Assembly: GCA_017550335.1 (NCBI GenBank)
Contig: JAFZPM010000010.1
Location: 1-41,999 of the forward strand
Source of the DNA: Paludibacteraceae bacterium
Lineage (GTDB): Bacteria > Bacteroidota > Bacteroidia > Bacteroidales > Paludibacteraceae
Length of the DNA: 41,999 bases
Direction of reading: 5' to 3'
Shown here piece by piece: positions 26,818 through 35,413 of the stretch. The position numbers and the translations under genes are program-made. Numbering within the stretch: the first letter of the stretch is position 1; every line of letters begins with the position of its first letter. The notes below the pieces were generated by a model that had not been told where the DNA came from, searched no databases, and saw only the letters and a list, made by a program, of their open reading frames with translations.

Positions 26818-27921
26818 ATGGCAAATCAAAAATTTATTATAAGCGGCGGTGGTACGGGAGGACATATCTTCCCGGCCATTTCCATCGCCAACGCACTTAA
26901 GAAGAAACGTCCCGACGCCAAGTTTTTATTTGTCGGGGCGGAGGGACGCATGGAGATGGAGAAGGTCCCTAATGCAGGCTACGAGATTGTGGGACTGCCC
27001 GTGAGTGGGTTCAATCGCGGTAGCCTTTTGAAGAATTTCAAGGTGCTCTTCCGCTTGTTCAAGAGCTTGCGGATGGCTAAGAAGGTGGTGCGTGATTTCG
27101 CACCGGATATCGCTGTGGGCGTGGGCGGCTATGCCAGCGGTCCTACGCTCTACATGGCGCATCGGTCGGGTGTCCCTACCGTCTTGCAGGAACAGAACTC
27201 CTACGCTGGCGTGACGAACAAACTGCTGGCGAAGAAGGCGGCGAAGATTTGTGTGGCGTATGAGGGGATGGAGCGTTTCTTCCCGCAGGATAAGATCATC
27301 CTTACGGGCAACCCGGTTCGTCAGGACTTTCTGGAGGTGGCTCCTAAAGCGCAGGAGGCGTATGACTTCTTCCACTTCAGTCCGGCGAAGAAGACCTTGC
27401 TGATCATAGGCGGTAGCCTTGGAGCTAGGACGATCAACCAGAGCGTTATCGCTGGTCTGTCGAAACTGAAGGAGGCTGGTATCCAAGTGCTTTGGCAGAC
27501 GGGCAAACTTTACTATGAGGGGGCTCTGAAGGCTTACGAGCCTTTCAAGACGGATGATATTGTGGTGACGGACTTCGTGAAAAGAATGGATTACGCTTAC
27601 TCCATCGCGGACCTGGTGGTTTCCCGTGCGGGTGCAAGTTCCATCTCGGAGCTTTGCCTTCTGGGCAAGCCTTCCATCTTGGTGCCTTCCCCGAATGTGG
27701 CGGAGGATCACCAGACAAAGAACGCTCAGGCGCTCGCCACGAGGAATGCGGCGGTCATGGTGGCGGACAAGGATGCGAACAGCGTATTGTTGGACGAGGC
27801 GATCCGTATGATCGCGGACGAGCCTTTGCTGAATGAATTGGGTGAGAACGCGAAGAAGATGGCGCAGCTGGATTCTGCGGATCGGATCGCGGACGAGATA
27901 TTAAAATTGATAGAGAAATGA
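26818..27921 (+). CDS. murG: UDP-GlcNAc:lipid I N-acetylglucosaminyltransferase
   Basis: 367 aa from ATG 26818 (MANQKFIISGGGTGGHIFPA). A GTG at 26794 is in frame and overlaps ftsW by 8 bp, but MurG proteins start just before the ISGGGTGGH loop. It converts lipid I to lipid II at the membrane. GT-B fold features: VGVGGYASGP, QEQNSYAGVTNK, IIGGSLGARTIN and SRAGASSISEL. Its stop overlaps murC (ATGA). Confidence 0.96.
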   Translation: MANQKFIISGGGTGGHIFPAISIANALKKKRPDAKFLFVGAEGRMEMEKVPNAGYEIVGLPVSGFNRGSLLKNFKVLFRLFKSLRMAKKVVRDFAPDIAVGVGGYASGPTLYMAHRSGVPTVLQEQNSYAGVTNKLLAKKAAKICVAYEGMERFFPQDKIILTGNPVRQDFLEVAPKAQEAYDFFHFSPAKKTLLIIGGSLGARTINQSVIAGLSKLKEAGIQVLWQTGKLYYEGALKAYEPFKTDDIVVTDFVKRMDYAYSIADLVVSRAGASSISELCLLGKPSILVPSPNVAEDHQTKNAQALATRNAAVMVADKDANSVLLDEAIRMIADEPLLNELGENAKKMAQLDSADRIADEILKLIEK

Positions 27922-29294
27922 AAAAGAAGAGTGTTTATTTCCTGGGTATCGGAGGCATCGGCATGAGCGCCTTGGCGAGGTATTTCAAGGCGAAAGGCTT
28001 TGAGGTGGCTGGCTATGACCGTACTCGTTCCACTCTGACTGGTGAACTGGAGCAGGAGGGTATTCCTGTCCACTATGAGGATAGTGTCGATCTGATCCCT
28101 GCCTCTTTCCGTGACGCGGAGAAGACGCTGGTTGTCTATACACCAGCTGTACCTTCCTCCATGTCCGAATTCTCTTGGTTCCGCGACAATGGGTTCGAGG
28201 TCATGAAACGTTCTCAGATCTTAGGCGAGGTGACGCGCATGCAACGTGCCATCTGCGTATCGGGTACCCATGGCAAGACTACGACCTCCACGATGATCTC
28301 GCATCTCTTGCATAATTCCCACGTGGAGTGCAACGCCTTCTTGGGCGGTATATCGAAGAACTTCTCCCGCAACCTGCTCCTCTCGGACAAGAGCGATTTG
28401 GTGGTGGTGGAGGCGGATGAGTTCGACCACTCGTTCCTTACCCTCTCCCCTTACATGGCTGTCGTGACGGCTGTGGATGCGGACCATTTGGATATCTATG
28501 GGACGGTCGAGAACTACAGGAAGGGTTTCGAGGATTTCGTCTCCCTGATTCTCCCGGGCGGTGTCTTGCTGATGAAGAAGGATTTGCCTATCGAGCCTAA
28601 GTTGAACAAGGACGTTAGACTATATTCCTATTCCGTCGAGGAGGGTGATTTCCATGCGGCGAACATCCGTATCGGTGGTGGTGAGATCATATTCGACTTC
28701 GTGACACCGGAGTGTGTCATCCGTGACATCCAACTGGGTGTGCCGGTCTATGTCAACATAGAGAACGGTGTGGCCGCCATGGCGATGGCCTACCTGAACG
28801 GTGTGACCGAGCAGGAGATCCGTGCGGCGATGAAGAGCTTCGCGGGCGTGAAGCGTCGTTTCGACTTCCATATCAAGACGAAGGATTTCGCCTTCTTGGA
28901 CGATTACGCACACCATCCGCAGGAACTGAAATCGAGCATCGAGTCGGTCCGCGCCTTGTACCCTGGCAAGCGCATCTGTGGTGTCTTCCAGCCTCACTTG
29001 TACACACGTACGCGTGACTTGGCGGATGACTTCGCCCGTAGCCTCTCTTTGCTGGATGAACTGGTGCTTTTGGACATCTATCCGGCCAGGGAGAAACCGA
29101 TCGAGGGGGTCAACTCCCAGATGTTGCTGGATAAGGTGACCATCAAGGATAAATGCCTCTCTTCTAAGCAGGGATTGGTCGATTGCTTGTCGCACAAGGA
29201 TTTCGACGTGCTGCTGATGGTGGGGGCGGGTGACCTTGACCTGCTGATTCCGGAGGTGGAGAAGAGAATGAGGGAATTAAAAGTTAAGAATTAA
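27918..29294 (+). CDS. murC: UDP-N-acetylmuramate:L-alanine ligase
   Basis: 458 aa. First amino-acid addition to UDP-MurNAc. N-terminal GIGGIGMSALARYFKAKG, ATP loop GTHGKTTT (116-123), VEADEFDHSFL, and DDYAHHPQE in the C-terminal domain: all canonical for MurC. It overlaps murG by 4 bp. A second MurC-like gene at 40290 has changed versions of these motifs and is a different enzyme. Confidence 0.96.
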   Translation: MKKKSVYFLGIGGIGMSALARYFKAKGFEVAGYDRTRSTLTGELEQEGIPVHYEDSVDLIPASFRDAEKTLVVYTPAVPSSMSEFSWFRDNGFEVMKRSQILGEVTRMQRAICVSGTHGKTTTSTMISHLLHNSHVECNAFLGGISKNFSRNLLLSDKSDLVVVEADEFDHSFLTLSPYMAVVTAVDADHLDIYGTVENYRKGFEDFVSLILPGGVLLMKKDLPIEPKLNKDVRLYSYSVEEGDFHAANIRIGGGEIIFDFVTPECVIRDIQLGVPVYVNIENGVAAMAMAYLNGVTEQEIRAAMKSFAGVKRRFDFHIKTKDFAFLDDYAHHPQELKSSIESVRALYPGKRICGVFQPHLYTRTRDLADDFARSLSLLDELVLLDIYPAREKPIEGVNSQMLLDKVTIKDKCLSSKQGLVDCLSHKDFDVLLMVGAGDLDLLIPEVEKRMRELKVKN

Positions 29295-29311
29295 GAGTTA
29301 AGCGTTGGGTG

Positions 29312-30046
29312 ATGTTACATAAACGTTGGGTGAAAATATCGTTGGTTGTCTTGGTGATCGGCTATTTGTCGTTCGCCGTGAAGATGTTCGCCTACAAGTC
29401 GGACGAGACGATTTGCCCAAGGATCCGTGTGACCATCAGTGATGCCGACCAGCTGAATTTCGTGACCCGGGACGATGTGAAGGAACTGTTGAAGGACAAA
29501 TCTGTCTGCCCTGACGGCAAGCGTTTGGACCATATCGATACGGATTACATGGAGAATTACCTGAGGGGTAAGTCCCGTATCAAGACCGCCGAGTGCTTCA
29601 AGACGCCCAATGGGGAGTTGCGGGTGACGGTGACGCAGCGGGAGCCAATCCTGCGGGTGAAGGGAATGTATGGTGATTTCTATGTCGATAGCGAGCGTAA
29701 GATCATGCCGCTCTCTTCCGTCTTCACCGCTTATGTGCCTATCGCCACGGGGTATGTCACCAAGGAAATGGCTTTGGGCGAGTTGGGCGAGTTCGCTTTG
29801 TTCCTCCGTGACCACTCCTTCTGGAATGCTCAGATCGAGCAGATAGACGTGGCGAAGAACGGGGAGGTGACGCTGGTGCCCCGTGTGGGCGACCAACTGA
29901 TCGTCATGGGCACGTTGGAGAATTACAGGGAGAAACTGGACCGGCTCTACGCTTTATATGTGAAAGGTTTTAATAAAATAGGTTGGAATAAATACAAACG
30001 GATCACGCTGAAGTATGAAGGCCAGGTCGTTTGTACAAAAAAATAG
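29312..30046 (+). CDS. ftsQ: FtsQ/DivIB-like divisome protein
   Basis: 244 aa from ATG 29312; a GTG at 29309 is in frame directly before it. Short cytoplasmic N-terminus, a membrane helix at ~9-27 (ISLVVLVIGYLSFAVKMFA), then a periplasmic POTRA-like domain (RIRVTISDADQLNFVTRDDV) and a beta domain. Sequence is weakly conserved but topology and the place between murC and ftsA fit. It recruits FtsL/B and FtsW/I. The 17-bp gap before it contains short TTAAGA-type repeats of no evident meaning. Confidence 0.87.
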   Translation: MLHKRWVKISLVVLVIGYLSFAVKMFAYKSDETICPRIRVTISDADQLNFVTRDDVKELLKDKSVCPDGKRLDHIDTDYMENYLRGKSRIKTAECFKTPNGELRVTVTQREPILRVKGMYGDFYVDSERKIMPLSSVFTAYVPIATGYVTKEMALGELGEFALFLRDHSFWNAQIEQIDVAKNGEVTLVPRVGDQLIVMGTLENYREKLDRLYALYVKGFNKIGWNKYKRITLKYEGQVVCTKK

Positions 30047-30056
30047 GAGGAGCAAT

Positions 30057-31421
30057 ATGGAGGAGATTAAGTATTCGGATGTGGTGGTTGCGGTAGATTT
30101 GGGAAGCCGCAATATCCGTGGCGTGATTGGCCACAAAAACAAGGAGGGTAAATTGGATATCCTTCGGGCGATTTCCGTCCCTTCGGAGGGCAGTATCGTG
30201 AATGGTGTCGTTATTAACATTGATAATGCGGCGCTTCATATCAAACAGTTGATCATAAAACTGAGGAACCTGTTGAATAGTCTGCTGAACTCGTCGGCGG
30301 ATGATCCCTCTTTGCGCATTTCGTATGATATCTCGAACGTCTATGTGGGTGTCCATGGCAGGACCATCCATGGCGAGGTGAATGAGCTGAGCCGTTTGTT
30401 GAGCTCCGAGCCAGTCTCCGAGGAGACCATCTACTCGATGGAGGAGGAGAATAAACGCATGAGGGTCGACGCTTCGCATAGGATCCTGGAGGTCGTTCCG
30501 CTGGAATATGTCGTGGATGGCATGGTGGTGGATGACCCTGTGGGTTGCGTGTGCGATAACCTGCGCGCGCGTTTCCTGAACATCCACGGGGAGAACTCCG
30601 TGGAGGACAACCTGATAAAATGCTTCGAACGTATCAATTCCAGCTCAAGCCCGGATGCCGCCTCCAACATCAGGGTTACTCCTCACTTCGTCTTGTCGTC
30701 CCGCCATCTGTCGGATGCGGTGCTCTCTTCCGGACAGAAGGAGTTGGGTTGTATGCTCCTCGATTTCGGCGCACAGACCATCTCCCTATCCATCTATCAT
30801 GAGAATAAACTCCGCTACTTGCATGTCTTCAATTTCGGTAGCGACCTGATCACGCAGGATATCGCTTCCCTGAAACTCCCTTGGAGATGTGCGGAGAAAC
30901 TGAAGACCAGCAGGTATGGCTTGGCCATGCAGTCTATGGTCACGGAACCGCTCATCCTGGACGTCGTCGTGGGTGAGGGCGTCGTGCGTGAAGTGCAGAC
31001 GGATTACTTGGCGGGTATCATCGAGTCCCGCCTGACGGACTTCCTCGCCCGTATCAGCGCCGCGATGACCAAGTCCGGTTATAGCTCTTGCCTGGACTCC
31101 ATCGTTGTGGTGGGTGGCGGTGCTAAGCAGTGCAACCTGATCGAGAAGATCGAGAAGGAGACTGGCATCCCGACCCGTTTCGGCGATATCCGTGTGCTCT
31201 CGAACCATACGGAGTCGGAGGAGTTCGCGGATGTGTCATACGCATCCGTGATGGGTATCATGATGGCTGCGGAGAGTGGTTGCGTCACGATACGCGAGTC
31301 TTCGGACACGAGACCTAAAAAGAACAAGAAGGATGCCAATTCCGGTCGCATATTCCCTTCTCTCTGGGGTAGACTGAAAGGGAAGGTGGAAGGCAAGGTG
31401 GACGAGTTCTTCGAGGAATGA
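30057..31421 (+). CDS. ftsA: FtsA, actin-like membrane anchor of FtsZ
   Basis: 454 aa from ATG 30057 (MEEIKYSDVVVAVDLGSRNI). Actin-fold ATPase: phosphate-1 VVAVDLGSRNIRGVI, phosphate-2 CMLLDFGAQTISLSIY, adenosine motif IVVVGGGAKQCNL. The basic linker (RPKKNKKDAN) and a C-terminal amphipathic helix (GRLKGKVEGKVDEFFEE) are the membrane-targeting end. A perfect AGGAGG (30045-30050) lies 6 nt before the ATG, unusual in Bacteroidota and possibly a means of setting FtsA level within the operon. Confidence 0.95.
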   Translation: MEEIKYSDVVVAVDLGSRNIRGVIGHKNKEGKLDILRAISVPSEGSIVNGVVINIDNAALHIKQLIIKLRNLLNSLLNSSADDPSLRISYDISNVYVGVHGRTIHGEVNELSRLLSSEPVSEETIYSMEEENKRMRVDASHRILEVVPLEYVVDGMVVDDPVGCVCDNLRARFLNIHGENSVEDNLIKCFERINSSSSPDAASNIRVTPHFVLSSRHLSDAVLSSGQKELGCMLLDFGAQTISLSIYHENKLRYLHVFNFGSDLITQDIASLKLPWRCAEKLKTSRYGLAMQSMVTEPLILDVVVGEGVVREVQTDYLAGIIESRLTDFLARISAAMTKSGYSSCLDSIVVVGGGAKQCNLIEKIEKETGIPTRFGDIRVLSNHTESEEFADVSYASVMGIMMAAESGCVTIRESSDTRPKKNKKDANSGRIFPSLWGRLKGKVEGKVDEFFEE

Positions 31422-31470
31422 CACAGCCCACACCGCTTGTTAATCGTAAGGAAATAAAAACACTAAGTAT

Positions 31471-32931
31471 ATGAACGAGAAACAATTTACAGAAGACGAA
31501 CTCAACGAAGAGATTGAGGAGCAAGAGCAACCGATCATCAAGGTGATCGGCGTGGGTGGTTGTGGCGGAAACGCTGTCAACTACATGTACAACATGGGTG
31601 TGAAGAACGTGAATTTTGTGGTCTGCAACACGGATAAGCAGGATTTGCGTAAGTCGCCTGTCCCTACGAAAATCCAGTTGGGCGAAAAGGGCTTGGGCGC
31701 TGGCTGTAAGCCTGAAGTGGGATTGCAGGAGGCGCAGAAATCCATCGAGCAGATCAATGCCATCTTGGATGACCAGACCGAAATGGTCTTTATCACCGCC
31801 GGTATGGGTGGTGGTACGGGTACGGGCGCCGCTCCCCTCATCGCTAAAACTGCCAAGGAGAAGGGTATCCTCACGGTGGCTATCGTGACCATCCCTGCAC
31901 TCTTCGAGGGTGACGAGAAGGTGAACCAGGCACTGATGGGTGTTGAGGAGATGAAGAAGAACGTGGATGCTATCCTTATCATCAATTCCCAAAAGATCCT
32001 GGATATGTATGGCGACATGTTCTTGGACGATGCGTACGCCAAGGGAGACGAGATCCTGGCGACCGCCGCCAAAGGCATCGCGGAGATCATCACCCTTTCG
32101 GGACGTATGAACATAGATATGGCGGATGTCAGAACGGTCATGACGGACAGTGGAGACGCTATCATGGGTGCGGCCAAGGCGAACGGTCAAGACCGTGCCA
32201 TCGCCGCCATCCAACAGGCATTGGACTCTCCATTGCTGGTCAGCACCAACCTCTCCGGCGCGAAGAATATATTGCTGAACATTACCCATAGCAAGGAGCG
32301 CAGGATCACTACCAATGAGGTGACCATCATCCGTGATTACTTGTCTAAGCAAATCGATGGTAGCACGAAGATCATCTGGGGTGTCATGCAGGATGATACC
32401 TTGGGCGAAAACTTGGGTGTCACCATCGTGGCTACGGGATTCGATTTCTCCAAGCAACGTGGTGCTGCTCCGGCTCAACGTCCTTCCATGTCCGCTCCAC
32501 AACATGTCTCGTTGGACAGCGGCGTCGGCGCCAGCGCCAGCGCCAGCTCGAATAATACGCAGTACTCCACGAACCATCAGAATAATATCGTGTTCACCAT
32601 ATCCCAGTCGCAGCCGCAAAGGAATGCGCAGCCTTATCAGCAGTCCCAGCCGAGCCAACAACAGGCTCCGCAACAGGACCCATACGGTTTTTATTACAAT
32701 TCGGAAAACCCATATGGTGGCAGAAACGACCATGCGGAAGGTAAGCAGATGGGGCAGATGCCTCATGTCTCCTTGGATATGGATGACTCCGACTTCGACA
32801 TGCCTTCGTACCAAAGGTCTAACCCTCAATACGATGCGCAGAGAAGGTCTAGCCAGATTTCTGTGATGGACTTGGACGAGGAGGCGCTCTCTAAAAAGAA
32901 GAATGGTTTCTTATACGATAACGTGGATTGA
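31471..32931 (+). CDS. ftsZ: FtsZ, primary division tubulin
   Basis: 486 aa. GTPase that polymerises into the Z ring. Tubulin signature GGGTGTGAAP (113-122), nucleotide loop VGGCGGNAVNYM, T7 loop N214-I-D216-M-A-D219 complete. The core ends near residue 325 (VTIVATGF) and is followed by a ~110-residue Gln/Ser/Pro-rich linker. A conserved C-terminal peptide-like motif, DFDMPSYQRS (441-450), sits 36 residues before the end, and the protein closes with GFLYDNVD, which resembles the end of other Bacteroidota FtsZ as I recall them. A paralogue starts 7 bp downstream. Confidence 0.97.
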   Translation: MNEKQFTEDELNEEIEEQEQPIIKVIGVGGCGGNAVNYMYNMGVKNVNFVVCNTDKQDLRKSPVPTKIQLGEKGLGAGCKPEVGLQEAQKSIEQINAILDDQTEMVFITAGMGGGTGTGAAPLIAKTAKEKGILTVAIVTIPALFEGDEKVNQALMGVEEMKKNVDAILIINSQKILDMYGDMFLDDAYAKGDEILATAAKGIAEIITLSGRMNIDMADVRTVMTDSGDAIMGAAKANGQDRAIAAIQQALDSPLLVSTNLSGAKNILLNITHSKERRITTNEVTIIRDYLSKQIDGSTKIIWGVMQDDTLGENLGVTIVATGFDFSKQRGAAPAQRPSMSAPQHVSLDSGVGASASASSNNTQYSTNHQNNIVFTISQSQPQRNAQPYQQSQPSQQQAPQQDPYGFYYNSENPYGGRNDHAEGKQMGQMPHVSLDMDDSDFDMPSYQRSNPQYDAQRRSSQISVMDLDEEALSKKKNGFLYDNVD

Positions 32932-32938
32932 TTGAACC

Positions 32939-34051
32939 ATGGGTTTGGCTGATGGCATATCTATTCAACCGGTGATTGAGGTGCAATCCTCCGTCGTGAA
33001 GGTGGTCGGCGTAGGCGGTTGCGGCGGCAATGTGGCGCAGCATGTCTACGACACGGGGCTGAGGGATGTCTCCTTCGCCATCTGTAACACCGACCGCAAG
33101 GCGCTGCGTGACCTGACCATCCCGGACAAGCTACAGCTAGGTGATGGCTTGGGTGCGGGCGGAGACCCTGAAACGGGTCTTAAGATCGCGGAGAGCCAGT
33201 TGGATGCGATACGTGAACTCTTCGATGATAATCCCCAAATGGCTTTCATCACCGCGGGCTTGGGCAAGGGAACTGGCACAGGTGCGGGCCCTTTCGTGGC
33301 TCATGTCGCCAAGAGCATGGATATCCTCTCTGTCGGTTTCGTCTGTCTGCCTCCTGAAATCGAGGGGGAACATAAGATGGAACTTGCGCTGAAGGGCCTG
33401 GAAGAGATGCGGAGGAACACAGATGCCGTGGTGGTGGTGGATACCCAGCGGATTTTTGACCTGTACAGCGATCTCTCCATCGAGGATGCCTTCGATAAGG
33501 CGGACGACCTCATGGCGGATGCCGCGAAGGCCATGGTGGATATCGTGGTCAAGAGTGGGCGTATGACGATAGACTTGGCGGATGTGCGTACAGCCCTGCG
33601 CAATGGCGGGGACGTGGTGATGGCTTATGGAAGAGCCTCTGGTGAGAACCGCATCGAGGAGGCGCTCTCCAAGGCGCTGAACTCCCCTTTGCTGCTGCAA
33701 CCTAAATTGTCGGGCGCAAAGGATATGTTGCTCAACGTCATGACCTCCAGGAAGAAATCGTTGTATGCTAACGAACTGAACGTGATACGGGACTACCTGC
33801 GGAAAAAGGAGGGTGTCGACAGCAAGACCAACCTTATCCTTGGCGTGATGGTGGATGATAGCTTGGGTGATGACTTGAGCATCACAATCGTCGCCACTGG
33901 ACTGCGGCCTGTGATCAGGACCCATGTGAAGACCAGTTGGGAAGACGACGAGGAGTTCGTCCCGGCTCATGCCAGCGTCGGATCGTTCTCGGATTTCGGT
34001 GATATGACGGAGGAGGATATGTTGACCCCAGCCTATGGCAGGATGAATTGA
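32939..34051 (+). CDS. Second, divergent FtsZ paralogue in tandem with ftsZ
   Basis: 370 aa, clearly an FtsZ: VVGVGGCGGNVAQHVYDTGL (22-41), AICNTDRKAL, and tubulin signature GKGTGTGAGP (109-118). Differences from the upstream FtsZ: the second glycine of GGGTGTG is Lys110; the T7 loop reads T210-I-D212-L-A-D215, so both catalytic aspartates remain but the conserved Asn is Thr; and the FEG region is PPEIEGEHK. After the core (to ~321) there is only a ~49-residue acidic tail ending DMLTPAYGRMN, similar to a conserved C-terminal peptide. GTP binding and hydrolysis are plausible. It starts 7 bp after ftsZ and must be co-transcribed. I know of no second ftsZ in the dcw operon of model Bacteroides; a co-polymer or regulator of the Z ring is my inference. 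Confidence 0.93.
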   Translation: MGLADGISIQPVIEVQSSVVKVVGVGGCGGNVAQHVYDTGLRDVSFAICNTDRKALRDLTIPDKLQLGDGLGAGGDPETGLKIAESQLDAIRELFDDNPQMAFITAGLGKGTGTGAGPFVAHVAKSMDILSVGFVCLPPEIEGEHKMELALKGLEEMRRNTDAVVVVDTQRIFDLYSDLSIEDAFDKADDLMADAAKAMVDIVVKSGRMTIDLADVRTALRNGGDVVMAYGRASGENRIEEALSKALNSPLLLQPKLSGAKDMLLNVMTSRKKSLYANELNVIRDYLRKKEGVDSKTNLILGVMVDDSLGDDLSITIVATGLRPVIRTHVKTSWEDDEEFVPAHASVGSFSDFGDMTEEDMLTPAYGRMN

Positions 34052-34073
34052 ATAGTTTAAAAAATATACGTCT

Positions 34074-34523
34074 ATGGCATTATTTGATCAAATCAGCGAG
34101 GACATCAAAAAGGCGATGCTCGCTCGCGACAAGGTGAAACTGGAGGCGCTCCGTGGCGTCAAGAAGGAGTTCATCGAGGCGAAAACCGCGAAGAACTCGG
34201 ACGGAGAGTTGAGCGACGATGCCGCTCTGAAGATCCTTCAGAAAATGGTGAAACAAAGAAAAGAGTCGGCTGCTATCTTCACGGAGCAGAACCGTCCCGA
34301 ATTGGCTGAGAACGAATTGGCTGAAGCCGCTGTCATCGAGACATATTTGCCGAAGCAGATGAGCGATGAGGAACTTACCGCCGCCGTGAAGGCGATCATC
34401 GCCGAGGTGGGCGCCACGTCCGCCAAGGAGATGGGCAAGGTGATGGGTGTCGCTTCCAAAAAACTTGCCGGCAAGGCGGAGGGTAGAGCAATCTCTGAAA
34501 AAGTTAAATCACTTCTGGCGTAA
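34074..34523 (+). CDS. yqeY: GatB/YqeY domain protein
   Basis: 149 aa. Stand-alone YqeY domain, related to the tRNA-binding tail of GatB; exact role unknown. The family pattern is clear: MALFDQISEDIKKAMLARDK, LEALRGVKKEF, RKESAAIFTEQNR, ETYLPKQMSDEEL, and GKVMGVASKKLAGKAEGR. It often follows ftsZ in Bacteroidales. Here it follows the ftsZ paralogue by 22 bp and ends the operon. The stop codon lies inside the first hairpin of the RNA element that follows. Confidence 0.94.
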   Translation: MALFDQISEDIKKAMLARDKVKLEALRGVKKEFIEAKTAKNSDGELSDDAALKILQKMVKQRKESAAIFTEQNRPELAENELAEAAVIETYLPKQMSDEELTAAVKAIIAEVGATSAKEMGKVMGVASKKLAGKAEGRAISEKVKSLLA

Positions 34524-34611
34524 TCTCTGCCGTAGTGATTCTCCGTGCGGTTGTCATGCGATTCCCAACCGCACAATAGCCACCGTAGGTTTATCCCTTC
34601 GGTGGCTTTTC
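34507..34611 (+). ncRNA. Three-hairpin RNA element, copy 1 (3' end of the dcw transcript)
   Basis: Hairpin A: AATCACT (34507-34513) with AGTGATT (34534-34540), spanning the yqeY stop. Hairpin B: GTGCGGTTG (34545-34553) with CAACCGCAC (34566-34574), perfect 9 bp, 12-nt loop ending TGCGATTCC. Hairpin C: AGCCACCG (34578-34585) with CGGTGGCT (34600-34607), then TTTT, a terminator for the division operon. Copies 2 and 3 keep the same order. It could be just a terminator complex or a 3'UTR-derived small RNA. Confidence 0.6.
34578..34611 (+). terminator. Intrinsic terminator of the mraZ-yqeY operon
   Basis: AGCCACCG (34578-34585) pairs perfectly with CGGTGGCT (34600-34607), followed by TTTT, 55 bp after the yqeY stop. 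Confidence 0.8.
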
Positions 34612-34950
34612 CGTATATAATGATACTTGTTTTATTGATATATGATATTTAATTGACTTTTTTGCACTTGGGTTTAAAAAAATCATGTGCAGGATTTGAT
34701 ATATTTTAAAACTTTGCTTATATTTATACTATAAGAATAAAGAGCAGAAGAGTTTGTTATATTTCTTATGGAACAAAGTGAATCATAGTTCGTCAAAAAC
34801 CTGTGTGATAGTCGGTTAACAATAACCGGTGGGGGATATTTGTATCTTTTGGTGAACTTTGCGATCATGATGTTTCTCAATACAAGGTAATTGATGAATG
34901 TTTGGATGCTTGTTGCGTTATGTCGCTCCAAACAGGATGGAATGGATAAT
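34612..34950. other. A+T-rich intergenic stretch after the division operon
   Basis: No convincing gene. A small hairpin CGGTTA (34813-34818) with TAACCG (34823-34828) is present. Short ORFs here have atypical composition and overlap the RNA-like element that follows. Confidence 0.55.
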
Positions 34951-35067
34951 CCTTTTATTCGTAAATATGTTAGGAAGTGTTTGGCTCCTAATCATTTAGT
35001 GTATGGTTGTTTTGCGATTCCCAACCATGCAAATTGCCGCCGAAGCGTGATTGCTTCGGTGGCTTTT
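34951..35067 (+). ncRNA. Three-hairpin RNA element, copy 2 (small RNA candidate)
   Basis: Starts after CCTTTTATTCGTAAA (34951-34965), a segment nearly identical to the one before copy 3. Hairpin A: TTAGGA (34970-34975) with TCCTAA (34986-34991). Hairpin B: GTATGGTTG (35001-35009) with CAACCATGC (35022-35030), 12-nt loop again ending TGCGATTCC. Hairpin C: GCCGCCGAAGC (35036-35046) with GCTTCGGTGGC (35053-35063), then TTTT. Stem bases differ from copy 1 but pairing is preserved. No clear -33 element. Confidence 0.6.
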
Positions 35068-35376
35068 GCCAAAATCCTCACATATCCATTCATCTTTTTT
35101 TGTGTTGAAAAAAATATTTGAAAAAATTTATGAATTTTTTTGTATGAAATATAGTTATTTATTGCGAAAAGATTATATTTGCATTGTAAAGGTGATTCGA
35201 CAATTTAGATTTGTCATGTTGAATAGGTTGGTTGTTTTTGGGTCCCCTTTATTCTTTGCGATATTTATGTGTGAGAAAAAATTGACAAATATCTTTTCCT
35301 CATTCGCTTATGGATTAAGTGAACGATGATTCTATATGTCTTGGAGAATTGAGTATCTGTTGCGGAAGGGAAATGA

Positions 35377-35409
35377 TTTGGAAGATATATAAAAAACACC
35401 TTTTATTTG
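35377..35409 (+). promoter_or_regulatory. Possible promoter of RNA element copy 3
   Basis: TTTG (35377-35380), 21 bp, TTTATTTG (35402-35409), one mismatch from TAnnTTTG. Predicted start ~35414, directly before hairpin A of copy 3. Confidence 0.5.
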
Positions 35410-35413
35410 TAAA

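Noticed and set aside
29280..29302. TTAAGA-type short repeats before ftsQ
   Set aside because: Too short and A+T-rich to distinguish from chance.
34891..35329. Two short plus-strand ORFs (76 and 92 codons)
   Set aside because: They run through the perfect hairpins of RNA element copy 2 and its T-run; composition is not protein-like.
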